DNA of 64,000 nt from Gibbula magus (GCA_936450465.1 OW388300.1:49465378-49529377); one strand, 5' to 3'. Positions 1-11,665 are shown, numbered from the stretch's first letter. Notes: a model not told the origin generated them from the sequence alone. Numbers and translations are program-made.

Positions 1-1230
1 CGTTTGGCTTGATCAAGGGGTTAATAACGTATAATATTTCAAAGAACAGTTTAAACAAAGATATATTGATATTGATGCCCAAAAGTGGCAGAGTTATCTG
101 ATAATCTGTTGAGAGCGTGGCTAGTGACTGCTGACTATTTTTCAGTGAGAAAAAGTTCACCATTTCAGATAGATGATAAGTAACACTTTTCACTGAAATC
201 GATTATTATCTATATAAAAATATCTTTAAAAATGCCACTGACGCCTCCATCAATGACATCGTCACAATAGTTCAGACAGAGATTACGGTATATATATTTT
301 TATATCAACAATTTAAGTTGTTTGTAATGGTTCTTGCGTAAATATTTAAACATGCAATTTTCTGTTTTGAATGAAACTTCCTAAGTCATGACAAAAACTA
401 ATGATATTTCTCTCTGTTTAGGTCACAGAAACTCTCATCAACATGAAGAGGAAAGCTGCAACATCACTTGAACCTTAGTTGCCAGGGTTAGAGATGGAGA
501 TGGAGTGATGACAACAGAGCCATGATATCTGCCAACTATATTTCTGTGTAGATTGTAAAGTTGTAGTTTTGTGATTTAGTTATATGCATTATATTATTTT
601 GTGCATTGTATTTTTATGTTCCTCAGAATCATGTGCTACGGTGATTTAGATGCTAAAATATTAAGCATACTAAAGAATGTGTCAGAAATTTAAATTTAAT
701 GTTTAGTCGTATTTTGTGTTAATTAAAGGTCGACATATCCGTCCTCTGTACCTTCGCCTGACTCATCCGGATTATCGGATCATCAAAGGATTATCTATTG
801 TTCACTATAATCCGTTGTTAATTGCTGAACTCCAAAAATGTCATGATGTAGACCTGATCATTTTCACTAAAAGTTAGAAGGTCCACGTCCTATGCAGACA
901 CCACCTACCACTAAGTGAAGCATTACGGTATAAGGGAATCAGTCGGAAAAGATAAGTCGCTAGAAATATATTTCTAGCATCATAAATACGAGTAACCAAT
1001 GGAAATTCTAGGACATGTAAATGTAAATGTAGACTAAATATATGCGAAGCACTGAGTCTTCTTTGGGCGAGCTTGCTCTCAAGTTCACGTCTCACCTGTA
1101 TAAGATGATTCTTGTATAAATATGGATGTGAGAGACACTTGGTGTTTTGTCCTCGGTGTATAAACTCATCGCCAGAGCTACATCCACAAGCAAAAGGAGA
1201 TATGGTCCAGATGCGAAAGTTTATATAGGC
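1..1230. other. Unassigned AT-rich sequence
   Basis: I see no gene, RNA or recognisable mobile element here. Open frames are short and lack family signatures. The right edge grades into the first copy of duplicated block X, whose similarity to about 8.59 kb begins near position 1230. Confidence 0.5.
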
Positions 1231-2254
1231 GATAATGCTTAACCATATTGAACGTTCAGCACTATGACCTATATTTTCATTATACCGTGTGGTATGAAGG
1301 ACACCTTACAATTATTACCTATTATTTCGAGTCAGATCAATCACAGTTGATTTAATGAAGGACTTAACCCCAGTTTAATTTATGGTTATGGACTGCAATC
1401 AATACTTGCATGGATATGTGAAGTGGCTCTTTTCCTGAAGCTCATGTAAGAAAGTTTAAGAAAGTATTGTTTACTTAGACGCTGCTCAGTAACATAGAGA
1501 AGGGACAAAGTAACAAGAGGAACAAAGACAGTATTTTTAGACAAAGTTGCTCATTACATAAAGTAAAAGTGGATGATGATAGATTACAGTGTCATAACGT
1601 TACGGCTCAGAATTGTTTTTGGATGAACAGTTGGGAATTTTCTAAAAAAAAAGAACTCGTTTGATGTCATCTGTCAAATCATTAAATAGATCTGTATTTA
1701 CACAGTTTGCCTTTGAGTGAATTTTCAAATCCAATTAACTCAGTTATTATTCCAAACAGACGTCAGAAGAAAAGTTTATTCTGTCCTTCCTTTTCCTTTA
1801 TTTCACTTATTATTTCATATTTCATATTTCCGTCTTTATTCACGAAATAAATAACAGATGAAAAGAAAATATCAGATATCACTTAAAGTGCCAACACTGC
1901 ATGAAACAGTACTGCTTAATAAACATTATTCAAACACGCTTATAATTAGCTTTAACAGTTTAGCTTACTTTGACTTTTAAACACAGCAATCATGTCCTTG
2001 AATTATCAGATGAAAGCAAAGAGTATCACTAGTTACTGGCACTTTCTCACTGAGCTTGTGTTTATTTACAGAAGAAGATTACAGATTATTTAATAACGTT
2101 GCACATGCACAGACATATCATTTCCTTGGCAAAAAGACATATATCAATAATCTATAATCTATACAATGGACTGAAGTTAATAAATTAATAATTAAAAATG
2201 TTAACACTCGTGAGCTATGACGAAGTAGATATGTTCCGTGCAATCTAGGAATCA

Positions 2255-2380
2255 TCACAATCTGCAGATTGTTCGAACAATCTAGGAATGTTTTACCATT
2301 CCTAGATTGTTTAAACAATATGCAGATTGTGAGACCTGAACAATCTAAGAATGATCACAATCTAGGAATGTGTTTCCTTG
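2255..2380. repeat. Palindromic repeat cluster with TTCCTAGATTGT motifs
   Basis: Short inverted copies of a motif of the type ACAATCTAGGAATG alternate here. Positions 2277-2290 and 2297-2310 are perfect 14-bp inverted repeats separated by only 6 bases, so a strong hairpin is possible. GCAGATTGT and TTTAAACAAT elements lie beside it. The same motif is the core of the minisatellite that follows. A related cluster lies at 40985-41065. No protein product is implied. Confidence 0.75.
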
Positions 2381-2459
2381 CAGTTGTATGTTGTAGATTG
2401 TGAGCATATCTTCTGTTTTATCTACCGACTGTATTGGTTGATACATCTACCGAATATAA

Positions 2460-3140
2460 GTGTTCGAATCCTAGATTGTGAAGGGTTCTCAAATAGTGTT
2501 TCTATCTTATCAACAGGCTACAGGGATCGATTCCTAGATTGTGAGGAGCTTGCAACTCGTATCTCCATCTTATCTACCGGCTATCGGGGTCGATTCCTAG
2601 ATTGTGAAGGCTTCTCAAATAGTTTTTTCTATTTTATCTACATACTATAGGGGTCGATTCCTAGATTGTGAAGGGTAATGATATTTCATCTAACGACTAC
2701 AGGGGTCGATTCCGATTGTGAAGGCATCTCGAATAGTTTTTCAATTTTATCTATATACTAGAGGGGTCGATTCCTAGATTGTGAAGGCTTCTCAAATAGT
2801 TTTTCTATTTTATCTACATACTATAGGGGTCGATTCCTAGATTGTGGAGGCTTATGATATTTCATCTTACGACTACAGGGGTCGATTCCTAGATTGTGAA
2901 GGAATCTCAAATAGTTTTTCTATCTTATCTACCGACTACCGGGGTCGATTCCTAGACAGTGAAGGCTTCTCAAATAGTTTTTTCTATTTTATCTATATAC
3001 TAGACGGGTCGATTCTTAGATAATGAAGGGTTATGATATTTCATCTAACGACTACAGGGGTTGATTCCTAGATTGTGTAGGCATCTTAAATAGTTTTTTC
3101 TTCTTATCAACAGGCTACAGGGGTCGATTCATGGATTGGA
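2460..3140 (+). repeat. Minisatellite with alternating 52- and 61-65-bp monomers
   Basis: The anchor GATTCCTAGATTGTGAAGG recurs near 2467, 2531, 2593, 2658, 2710, 2771, 2833, 2885, 2949, 3012 and 3064, with a degenerate last copy near 3128. Successive spacings are 64, 62, 65, 52, 61, 62, 52, 64, 63, 52 and 64. From about 2658 onward every third monomer is the short 52-bp type, which carries TTATGATATTTCATCTAACG. The array is therefore a higher-order repeat of about 178 bp made from one short and two long monomers. The copy at 2710 has lost three bases of the core. The open frame at 2378-2650 is simply this repeat translated and is not a gene. Confidence 0.85.
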
Positions 3141-3141
3141 G

Positions 3142-3277
3142 CTTCACAATCTCTACATTGATTTGTCAGGTCATATTTATATATCTACTGTCTCTTACTT
3201 CCAATATATCAAATCGAAAATGTAAATTATTCATGAATCGATGTATATAATAAGGTATAAGAAGCAAGCTCATAAAT
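3142..3277 (+). repeat. Direct repeat, left copy, flanking the inverted satellite segment
   Basis: This segment recurs at 3557-3698. The two are almost identical: one substitution near the right end (AAGC versus ATGC) and a 6-bp insertion (CATGTA) in the right copy. They bracket the inverted satellite units at 3278-3556. A weaker relative occurs twice in tandem in block X2 (22565-22687 and 22688-22805, period about 123 bp). The unit therefore predates the satellite and has been locally duplicated or homogenised. Confidence 0.85.
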
Positions 3278-3556
3278 CTAGGAATCGACCCCTGTAGTCG
3301 TTAGATGAAATATCTTAACCCTTCACAATGTAGGAATCGCCCCAAAAGTCGTTAGATAAGGAAGAGAAAAGAGTTGAAAGCTCCTCACAATCTAGGAATC
3401 GACCGCTTTATTCCTTAGCTGAAACACCATAACCCTTGACAATCTAGGGGTCGTTAGATAAGTAAAGAAACGAGATTGAAGTTCCTCACAATCTGGGAAT
3501 CGACCCATGTAGTTTAATTTAATCTGTAATTAAGATAGAAAAACTATTTGAAAACC
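3278..3556 (-). repeat. Inverted portion of the minisatellite
   Basis: About four degenerate monomers of the 2460-3140 satellite are present here in reverse orientation, recognisable by AATCTAGGAATCGACC and its variants near 3279, 3329, 3399 and 3489. Short-type monomers (with TCGTTAGATGAAATATC) and long-type monomers are both represented. Together with the forward array this makes a large inverted-repeat arrangement split by the 136-bp direct repeat. Confidence 0.8.
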
Positions 3557-3698
3557 CTTCACAATCTCTACATTGATTTGTCAGGTCATATTTATATACA
3601 TGTATCTACTGTCTCTTACTTCCAATATATCAAATCGAAAATGTAAATTATTCATGAATCGATGTATATAATAAGGTATAAGAAGCATGCTCATAAAT
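3557..3698 (+). repeat. Direct repeat, right copy, flanking the inverted satellite segment
   Basis: Near-identical partner of 3142-3277, with one 6-bp insertion and one substitution. Its right end runs into block X sequence shared with 22806 onward (TTTAGGCAAAACTGGGGTC versus TTCAGGCAAAACTAGGGTC). This places the boundary of the satellite complex. Confidence 0.85.
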
Positions 3699-4337
3699 GT
3701 TTTAGGCAAAACTGGGGTCCGCCTTTGATGATTTTTGCTTCTTTTCTTCAGATCTCATGACATTGGTTGGACGATTGATGTGGATCTCGGCTGCTAAACT
3801 GATGCATAGGCCGAAATAAAATACGTATTGCCATCTGAAGCCTGTTATAGAAACTAAAAATTATGCATGTAATTGATGTAGATTGTCATTAAGTATCATG
3901 ATTTGAAGTCTGTATAAAACCTGAACGTAATGCATTTGAAGTATGGAACTACACACGATCCAATATGTAAGAACAGTCTTATAAGGAATTGTGAAATAAA
4001 AGCTCTTATCAAAAGTAAAGTGAACAGTATTAGCTTAATAAGGTCTTCAAGACGAATGTCTGAGGATCTATTGTTTTTATCCAGATCGTTATTATCATTT
4101 ATACCGATTTTTGTTTTATAAATAGCTCTCGAGTAATGTCTGAAGCATTTATTTTCTGAAACCTTCAGGGTTTGTAGCCTGTGACAAAACTTACATCATC
4201 TAAACTTCAAACCTCAATATCTCGAAAACTATTTCAGATAATTTCACAAAACGTTCACCAAAATGCATATAGAAGTCAATAGACATTTGCTATTTTGGAC
4301 AAAAAAGAAAAGTCTGTGAACTTTTATGGTTTTGATG

Positions 4338-4356
4338 GTAATAATAATAATAATAT
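4338..4356 (-). repeat. (TTA)n tail of the LINE fragment
   Basis: A short GGTAATAATAATAATAAT run lies exactly at the 3' end of the minus-strand LINE fragment and is best explained as its tail. Confidence 0.7.
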
Positions 4357-5045
4357 GTGTTTTTATAAAGCTCTGAATTCCAGACAATGAAATCTGCCAA
4401 AAGCGCTACATAAATAACATATATAAAAGCAATATGTACAAAGTTCTTGGTAGAATGAGAGTCAATGATACCATAAATTGTAATTTATCGATCTGCATTG
4501 TGATACTTTCTGAACAGGTGGGTTTTCAAGGAACCTTTAAATGAGCCAATTGAGAGTGACAGTTTTAGTTCAATGGGCAGTTGGTTCCACAGCTATGGAG
4601 CACCATAGATGAAGGAGCGAACTCCAAAAGCTCTGAGTTTTTGCCTGGGAATGATGAGAAGGTGTTCATCATAGCATGTGCTTGGTGATTAGCTCAACAA
4701 GTAATCTGGAGCAAAACTGGAAGGCCAAACTGAGAACCTTGAATTCAACTCTAGCTCTTATCTGTAGCCAGTGTAGCGCTTGAAGAACTGACATCATGTG
4801 AACTCTGGAGGGAACTTTGTTGACAAGTCGGGCAGCAGAATTTTGTACTTTTTGAAGCTTAACCAGTAGTTTTCCAGAAAGGCCATAGAAGATTGCATTG
4901 CAGTAGTCGACCGTGGACAGAACCAGAGATCTCACACGAGCATGTGTTGTAGTCAGGGAGTTTCTGATGCTCCGTAGGTGGAAATAACAGGATTTGCAGA
5001 CTTTAACAACAATACATACAGCATTTATACTTAGCTCAGTGAAAT
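4338..5045 (-). mobile_element. 3' fragment of a non-LTR retrotransposon (LINE), reverse-transcriptase C-terminal region
   Basis: Read on the minus strand, the region translates to the end of a LINE reverse-transcriptase ORF. VCKSCYFHLRSIRNSL is followed by RSLVLSTVDYCNAIFYGL, LQKVQNSAARLV, VLQALHWLQIRARVEFKVL, and then LWNQLPIELKL and SLKTHLF. This string of blocks is the usual post-catalytic (thumb and connection) region of CR1/Jockey/L2-like elements. One stop lies before LWNQLP, and nothing upstream of about 5045 is recognisable, so the copy is 5'-truncated and dead. The element ends on the plus-strand left side in a (TAA)n tract at about 4338-4354, matching the microsatellite tail expected of L2/CR1-type elements. 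Confidence 0.8.
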
Positions 5046-5049
5046 AGAG

Positions 5050-6340
5050 GTATTAGTTGGGATGAATAATGTTGTTGATGAACTGCAATATTTGTATTGT
5101 ATAAATATGTTTGATCATGTTCGGCTGGCTTAGTTTTACTTCAAAAGGAATATATCCATTCAAGTGATCCATATTTTTATCCTTCATCAAAGTTCAAACA
5201 ATGCGTTGACATTGTTGTAAATCTTCTCCAGCTAATCTGGTATTTAATTGACTTTAATCTGCTTTCATCATGTTTAAATCGTTACAGCCATTCTTCATTT
5301 TAATCTTGTTGTTGATATTAACTCAGCTGCATTGCCTTTGAGGAACCAACTGAATTAAGTCATATCCATTGAAATGATAATAACAAATTATGGCTGAAAT
5401 CGTGTGTATGTTCCTTGGCTAAAGGAAGATTTGACCATTCTGCAACAAAGTCTTTTATGACTTCTCCATAGTTAAAGGCCGAGGAAAACTGAAATATCGT
5501 GACAGGCATCTTGACAAACGGGAATTATAAATGATCAATTTAGTACTCAACTGACCCCACAATCGGCTTCAGGGGCAATATACTGAGTAAATTGTGTTGG
5601 ACCTTCGCAAAGGCTTAAAGTATGTGTGTAACTCCTCAACGTTAAATGATACATTGTGCTTTAAGTCTGATGAGTTATATATACCATGACTTTACTCAGA
5701 GTGGGAAGATTTCGCTTTTAGGAGTTGACAAATAGCCTAATACTTGTAGTATGCTTAATTACTATGTACAAGATAGAATCTTGAAACTTTGTCACTACCC
5801 ACACTCGTTTTCATTGAAACAAGTTTTAAAATGCATGTGATTAACTAATTAATCGATTATTTAGAATAGCACTATGGTGGCATAAACAAAATCACGGGCA
5901 GGTGTCGTGATCAGATTATTGCATTTCAGCGTCTACCATATAGTGCAAGTGCATGTAGTCAAATACAAGTTTTCTTCATTCAGGTTATCAGAACATAGAT
6001 ATTAAAAGAGAACTGCTATAACTTCTTCATTAACTGCTACAGTGCTGACAAGTGGTCGATTTCAAAGCTTCATGCAAGTCCAGTAACAATGGTCGCTATT
6101 TCCCTCTTGAGTGTGCGTAAAAAAAGCAATAATAACTGAATAGATGAAGTGTTGATTCCTTCCTCACTGGAGCATGTAGTCATTTGCAAAACTCAGTTGA
6201 CCTCCATTAGTGAAGTTCAGTAACAATGGATGCTGACCCAATTAATAATTACTTACTCACACTGAGACATGAGTTGAGGTAGTTTGGGTTTCACCTTAGA
6301 GACGTATTCAGATTACTCCTCTGTTCACCAAGCAATGAAC
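5050..6340. other. Unassigned AT-rich sequence
   Basis: No coding region or element is recognisable. A short motif (CAGTAACAATGG) recurs at about 6082 and 6212 but no longer repeat is clear. Confidence 0.5.
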
Positions 6341-6349
6341 TGGGTTCAT

Positions 6350-7300
6350 TTGTAATGTTATGTGGAAGTCAGATTCAAGCAGCATGCATTGCAGCTCGGG
6401 TTAAACCATCTTGACGATTGAGTTGTGCCTTTGGTATGAAACTATGTGGAGCAATATTTAACTCCTCATCAGTATTATTGGCAACCGATTTGCGCTTTCA
6501 GCTGTCATAGAGCATCATTTGAATAACAGAGGAAACCATTCTGTGGTGAAGGAATGCGATTTATGATCTATTAACATACACACATTCATTCCTCTGGATT
6601 TCTGTTTCTCTAATATGTATTTTTGATACAATCCTCATATAGAATTTCATATTTAACACTTCACGTTCCGCAAAAAACTATTGCATATAGTGTATATGTT
6701 ATATAGAGCAAATCACCATGCTACCAAACATTGATTCAGTTTGATTGTATCCTCAAATGTAAACGTGAAACACTTGCGCCCACTTTTAAAAAGAATTCAC
6801 ATTTACAGAATTAACAAAAGGCACTTAAATTTACTAATTAACTCACAAGGTGAGTTGCAATTAACGATGAAATACACTTCTCTGCAGGTTTATCGATAAA
6901 ACTGTTCTGATTTCCAGTCTAATCAAGGACTACTTTTGCACAACAGAGCTTTATGATTAGACATGATCATAGCGCATGAACAACCAGATGTGATTGTTCC
7001 AAGAGTGATTCATGTTGTAACACTCTGTAGAATAAGATGAATTTCTCCATAACAGGAACCGGCTAGTTAAAGTAGGTGGAAAGCGATTTGAAATCGCATT
7101 AGCAGCAGTAAATCACCTGTACTTGATTCGGAAAAGAAGCCTCTTCTTTACGCTCCATTTCTACACTGTTCTACAGGGAAATAAAATATAATCGAAGCTA
7201 CGAACATGTTCAGCTTGCATAAAGAGAATATCAGGTATTTGGCATAACCTTTATTTCAGTATTGCATGTTTTCAAAAAGCTGATTTTTGGGGTTTAAACG
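6350..7300 (+). repeat. Duplicated block W, copy W1
   Basis: Co-linear with about 20530-21620 (W2). Shared landmarks in order are GAGTTGTGCCTTT, the GCGCTTTCAGCTGTCATAGAG stretch, AATTTCTGTTTCT, GAACAACCAGATGTGATTG, GTAGAATAAGATGAATTTC and TCCATTTCTACACTGTTCTA. A decayed third copy of its right half lies at 39870-40170. W1 keeps the empty target site (6500-6512) for a SINE remnant present in W2 at 20680. No frame is conserved between copies. Confidence 0.75.
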
Positions 7301-7559
7301 AACTGTATTTCCAATATTTTATTTATAAACACAACATAAAACGTGACTCATTGCAAGAATAAAACAGTTAAGTTATTGTATCAGTGTGATAGTCATGATA
7401 ATGATGACTTATAAAATGCTAAATCGATAAGGTAATCCTTTAAGCAATAACAACTGTAAGACTGAAAGCGGTACATGTCTTCAATCTGGATTTGAGATAG
7501 TCAATTGTTTAGTATTGCAGAATGTTCAAACGTTCTGTGTGATAATATTTAAGCTTGGA

Positions 7560-8130
7560 TTTAGGTTAGAAGTTAGAAATTGTTGATCTTGTGAACGTTG
7601 TTTTCTGGTGGGCCTGTACTCTGTGACGAGGTCTTCTAGACATGATGAGGCTAGCTAATTTAGGCAGTGTAAGCTATTAATACTATCTTTAAAACAATGT
7701 TATCGGCTATAGGCAAACAGTGTAAGGATTTCATGACTGAAGTGATAGACTGATGTTTAGATGTGAGAGAGATGATTCTTGGAGCTGTATTTTGAATTCT
7801 TTGTTATCGTTTTATTGATCTTGAGTTATTCCGAAAGAGAGGCTATCGCAGTAGTCAGATTAAACGTCTGACCAGTGTGCTTGCACATTCAGCAATTATC
7901 GTATACGGACTTGACCAATGCAACAGGTAGTCTACGTGTTGATCCAATGACAGCTTAGAAAAAACAAGGTCTTTTACTTTGTTTGAGACGTCAACAAATG
8001 AAGGGCCAAGTTGAACATGCTTAATTGGTACTGAAGATACCTATTTTTCTCTCTACCATGTCAGAGTTCGTTGATTTATATCATAAATAACAAGGGTCCA
8101 AGCACGGACCCTTGCGGAACCTAACAGTCT
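7560..8130 (-). mobile_element. Decayed LINE fragment, reverse-transcriptase domain
   Basis: On the minus strand, 8125-8080 reads VPQGSVLGPLLFMI, the conserved motif just after the catalytic palm of non-LTR reverse transcriptases (family form GVPQGSVLGPLLF). Downstream come LSLDQHVDYL, a degenerate region, LQRIQNTAPRIISLT and a copy of the VMKSLHCLPI-type block, in the order expected for the enzyme's C-terminal half. Several stops and frame changes make it a pseudogene. It lies in a region present between W1 and X1 but absent from the sister interval 21620-21790, so it probably inserted after the duplication. Confidence 0.7.
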
Positions 8131-8222
8131 GTTTCTTCTCTCGGATACCTCATCTTCAATCACATCTGTTTGTCATGTACGGTCTGAACCAGTCAAGTGC
8201 ACTGCCCCTGATACCAAGATTG

Positions 8223-8440
8223 GGTGAGGTGAGATGGGGTTTAACGCCGCTTTCAAGAGTATTTTCACCTATATCGCGGATGCTAGTAGTATGGCAGGGA
8301 GAAAGCCCGCAATGCCATGTGGCTATGCTTTGCGGTGAAATCTGAGAGCAACAGCTTGAACTAGCGAACCATGGGTGGTACTCCGCTGAAATTCTGCGTA
8401 GTATTGCACCCAAACCTTACTGCGTGTAGAACAGTTCTGA
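8223..8440 (-). mobile_element. SINE-1 copy, 5'-truncated (tRNA head missing)
   Basis: This matches the body of the tRNA-derived SINE at 43906-44218. It begins at its GTGAGGTGAG tail and runs through TTTAACGCCGCTTTCAAGAG, AACTAGCGAACCATGGGTGG and TACTGCGTGTAGAACAGTTC, then stops just before the tRNA-like head. Because the tRNA end is the 5' end, the copy lies on the minus strand and is 5'-truncated. The open frames on both strands at 8112-8413 are artefacts of this repeat. Confidence 0.85.
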
Positions 8441-8589
8441 GACCATCATTCTGTTCTAAGGTCAACAAATGAACAAATATTTCAATATTGTCATCCTTTA
8501 CAGTAAAGTTCTTGAGGTCATGAATACAAACACACATTTAAATGGTTTCACAAATCGAGAGAACGTATACCAGCTTCTGTATAAGTTAT

Positions 8590-10060
8590 ATATTGACTTA
8601 GAATGCTTTACCATAATGAATGCTCAGCACTTTGACTGTTATGTTCCTCACAGTGCAGCGTATCGGATCATTCACAGTTGAATTGATAAATTAATCCCAG
8701 TTAAACTTGACTCAGGGACTACAATCCTTGCATGGAGATGTGTCATCTTGTTCATATAAGTGAAGTGGCTCTTTTCCTGAAGCTTACGTAAGAAAGTTAA
8801 CATAAGAAGGCAGCATAGTTTAATTAGCCTCTGCTCAATAACATAGAGAAGGGGCAAAGTAAGAAGAGGAACATTGGCAGTATGTTTAGACCAACTTGTT
8901 AATTAATAAAATAAAAATGGATGGTGATAGATTACAGTGACATAACCTTACAGCCTTACAGGTGTGTTATACAGGTGTGATGAACATTTGGGATTTTTAA
9001 AACTTGTTTGATGTCATCTGTCAAATCATTAATCAGATTCTTATTTGCACGGTTTGCCTTTGAGTGACTTTTTCTACATTAATTTACTCAGTTATTATTC
9101 AAAACAGACGTCACAAGAAACAAGAAAACTGTTTGTTTTTCAGCTAAAAATAATTAAATTTATTCTGTCCTTCTTTCTCCTTTATTTTATTCAATATTTC
9201 AATTGACTTTACCTGCTGTTTCCCTTTTTTATTCATGAAAGAAATAACAGATGAAAAGATAATATCAGATATCACTCAGTGTAGGAAACAGTACTGCTTA
9301 AGATGACACACTATTCAAACACACTTATCTGTAACATTTCAGCTCAGTTTGACTTTAAAACACTACAATCATGTCTCCGAAATGTCAGATGAAAGCAGAA
9401 ATTGTCACTAGTTATCACTCACTCACTGAGCTTGTGTTTATTTCCTCAATGATTTAAAATACAGATTATTGTATATGATTACACATGCAAAGATAAAGCA
9501 CTTACCTGACAAAAATAAATATATCCATAATGAACAATATATACAATGAACTAAAATTAAACAGACTATTCCCAACATTATTAAGCTATGAGGAATCATG
9601 TCAGTTACTCGACAGATGAAAGAAGCGAATATGAATTAGCACTCAGCACAAGTCAGTGCGTTACGGAGACCAATTTAATGTTTCTTTAATAAAAGAACTA
9701 TATATTGATGTGACGGCATTTTCACACAGCTTCTTTTCTCAGATCTCAAAACACAAGTTAGATAATTGATCTGAATTTTTGACGTAGGCTGGTGAACTGA
9801 TGCAGATGCATAAATGAAATACACATTATGATGTAAACCCTTTAATAGAAACTGAAAATTGCATGTCATTGATGTAGATCTTAAGGCATCATCATGTGAT
9901 GTCTGTAATAACAACTGAACATTTTGCATGTGAAGTATGTAACTTCCTCGGATCAAATATATCAGATTAGTCTTCTAAGAAATTGTGAAATGAAAGAGGT
10001 TATAAAAGTAGAGTGAAAAGGGTTAGCCTAAAGTGTAGACTAATGGCATAGTTAATGTGG
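8590..10060 (+). repeat. Duplicated block X, copy X1
   Basis: Aligns co-linearly with 1230-4060 (without the satellite) and 21790-23130. It gives the compact form of the block: the interval corresponding to the X0 satellite is only about 150 bp here (9560-9730). Confidence 0.75.
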
Positions 10061-10430
10061 AATAAATTTAACATTTTACATGAAATTAGATGTATTAATA
10101 ACATGTTCATGTAAATAAATAAAAATGTTTTAATCATTTTTGGAGGCTATTTATTTTATGATAATTAATACATTTAATGTGAACCAATGTCATTTCAATA
10201 TTTTTTTTAATTACTTACATTAAATTTTAAAAAGTAAACGGTTCTTTCTTTCTTTCTTTCTTGCTTTCAGTTGCTGTGTTCATGAGAAAGATTATGTTGG
10301 TTTTGAGCAGTTTTCAGTTTGCGTTGATTGGTGTTGAAGGGTAGTAGTTTAAATCCAACCTGAAGTGACTTGAAGTAATTCAGTAAATATAAAAAAGGAT
10401 ACTCGGTATCACATTGCTAGCTGTGCATAT
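10060..10430 (+). repeat. Block X/Y junction with (CTTT)n microsatellite
   Basis: Similar to 23130-23570 in the sister copy. A (CTTT)n tract at about 10238-10260 leads to TTTCAG and then TTGCTGTGTTCATG, which matches 23412 onward, where a 69-residue frame is open. Here the corresponding frame is full of stops. Confidence 0.65.
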
Positions 10431-10557
10431 GGCAAAACATCATCGTGACTGAACTTAGTAGATAGTGATAGTAGATAGATAGTGACTGTATTAGACTGAA
10501 TGAGAATAAACGGAATTGTATTCAACGTCACGTCAACAACTACTAAATATAACTCTT

Positions 10558-10742
10558 ATAACTCTTGCGAGTCTCCATTACTGGATGATTTAAGCCTTGC
10601 AGTATTTCCTTAAGGTTCCCCTGCTAGGACATCGGAGCCCACTATGCATTTCAGGTACAGCTATCCATTATCCTAGCACGGTAAAACGAGGGAAATACTG
10701 CAAGACTTAAATCAGTCAGTGGTGGAGACTGGCAAGAGTTAT
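10558..10742. mobile_element. 185-bp imperfect inverted-repeat element (MITE or foldback-like)
   Basis: The left arm 10558-10610 and right arm 10690-10742 are inverted copies, 53 bp each, matching at 46 of 53 positions by my count. Both outer ends read ATAACTCTTGC on their own strand. The 79-bp centre contains a shorter inverted pair (GCTAGGAC and TATCCTAGCA). The block is missing from the sister interval near 23620-23690, consistent with insertion after duplication. No target-site duplication was resolved and no transposase frame is present. Confidence 0.65.
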
Positions 10743-11339
10743 GCATTGTGTTGGGAAGATGGTTCGCGATCTGGGCGTTGTGCTCATTTCATGTATGTGA
10801 AGAATTAGGAAGCAGCAGTTTGTAAAACAAGTCGTTTCAATATCCATAGGATAGGGTACCTCCACAGACACCTAGGATGCAACTATTATTCTAGACTAGA
10901 TTTTCAGTTATCTGATATATCATAAACACTCCTTCACAAACTTGTGATTTGGCATTCTGGTTCGCCTCCATTCTACTCGTGTCTAACTGTTTGAAGCGAC
11001 CCCGAACAACAGTCTCAGAGACCATGTTGACTCTACAGTTTTACTTTTAGTACGGGTCTATTAATTATTTCCCAAACAGAAACACAGATTAAATTGCGTA
11101 CATGTAGAAGGAAAACATAATGGAAATCAAAATGCGAAGATTCACCCATGTTTATTTCAATGACAGTTTGGCCTATAATGTTACGTCAACATGTATCGAA
11201 ACGCGGTAAATCGCCTTTCACAAAAATTGTTTTCGAACATCCATTCGACGATAAAATAAGCCAATCAAAAACATTTTTAAATTTTAAAATGTCATGGTAG
11301 AATCTTTCATAAGCTCCTCGAAACACAGCAACCAGTTTT

Positions 11340-11665
11340 ATCACCAGGACCAACATACAACAATGTATCTTTCCTGTACTGAAATTGTTCCTTTCCCCTA
11401 GTGTCCAGCAGAATGAAGGTCAAAATCTACTCATTGCTTGCCTATGTCTCAACACAGTTTGTGTTCCTTCTCATATCAAAGCCCTTGTTCAGACATAACA
11501 AGTCGCACACCTTCTCCAAAAGTCTCACAATGAGTCAGCTACAGATTGGCAACAGCTTCTCTCTGGAATGCTCTTCCCGAAGACACCAAGATGTGGGACA
11601 CTCCATCAACAATTCAGATACAATAAACAGTTTATATTTTCAAGATAGACCCTGACCATCATAAC
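11340..11665 (+). mobile_element. Decayed LINE fragment, reverse-transcriptase C-terminal region
   Basis: Reading all plus-strand frames together gives HIKALVQT in one frame and ALPEDTK in another, with IACLCLNTVC-like residues before. These correspond to the conserved block after the palm and to the LWNALPEDI-type block of non-LTR reverse transcriptases. Several frame changes are needed, so this is a dead 3' fragment. It sits in the 10.48-12.18 kb interval that is absent from the sister duplicate. Confidence 0.5.

Larger units (their letters stand above)
1230..4060 (+). repeat. Duplicated block X, copy X0 (interrupted by a satellite array)
   Basis: The parts at about 1370-2225 and 3690-4060 align by eye, with many mismatches and small indels, to 8680-9600 plus 9720-10060 (X1) and to 21790-22500 plus 22810-23130 (X2). 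Landmarks shared in order are the stretch around AGAGAAGGGACAAAGTAA, then GATTACAGTGTCATAACGTT, then TTGATGTCATCTGTCAAATC, then GAGCTTGTGTTTATTT, and finally TAAGGAATTGTGAAAT. No frame stays open across the three copies, so I call this a non-coding segmental duplicate. X0 differs from the others by carrying the minisatellite complex at about 2255-3698. Confidence 0.75.

Noticed and set aside
2378..2650. 90-residue open frame with recurring RFLDCE words
   Set aside because: It is the direct translation of the minisatellite. The monomers are not multiples of three as a set and the frame collapses in later copies.
2460..3140. Regularly spaced repeat resembling a CRISPR array
   Set aside because: The intervals between repeats are themselves repeated and not unique spacers. 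The setting is eukaryotic and there are no cas genes.
8112..8413. Overlapping open frames on both strands
   Set aside because: They lie in the SINE-1 body and the adjacent LINE fragment.
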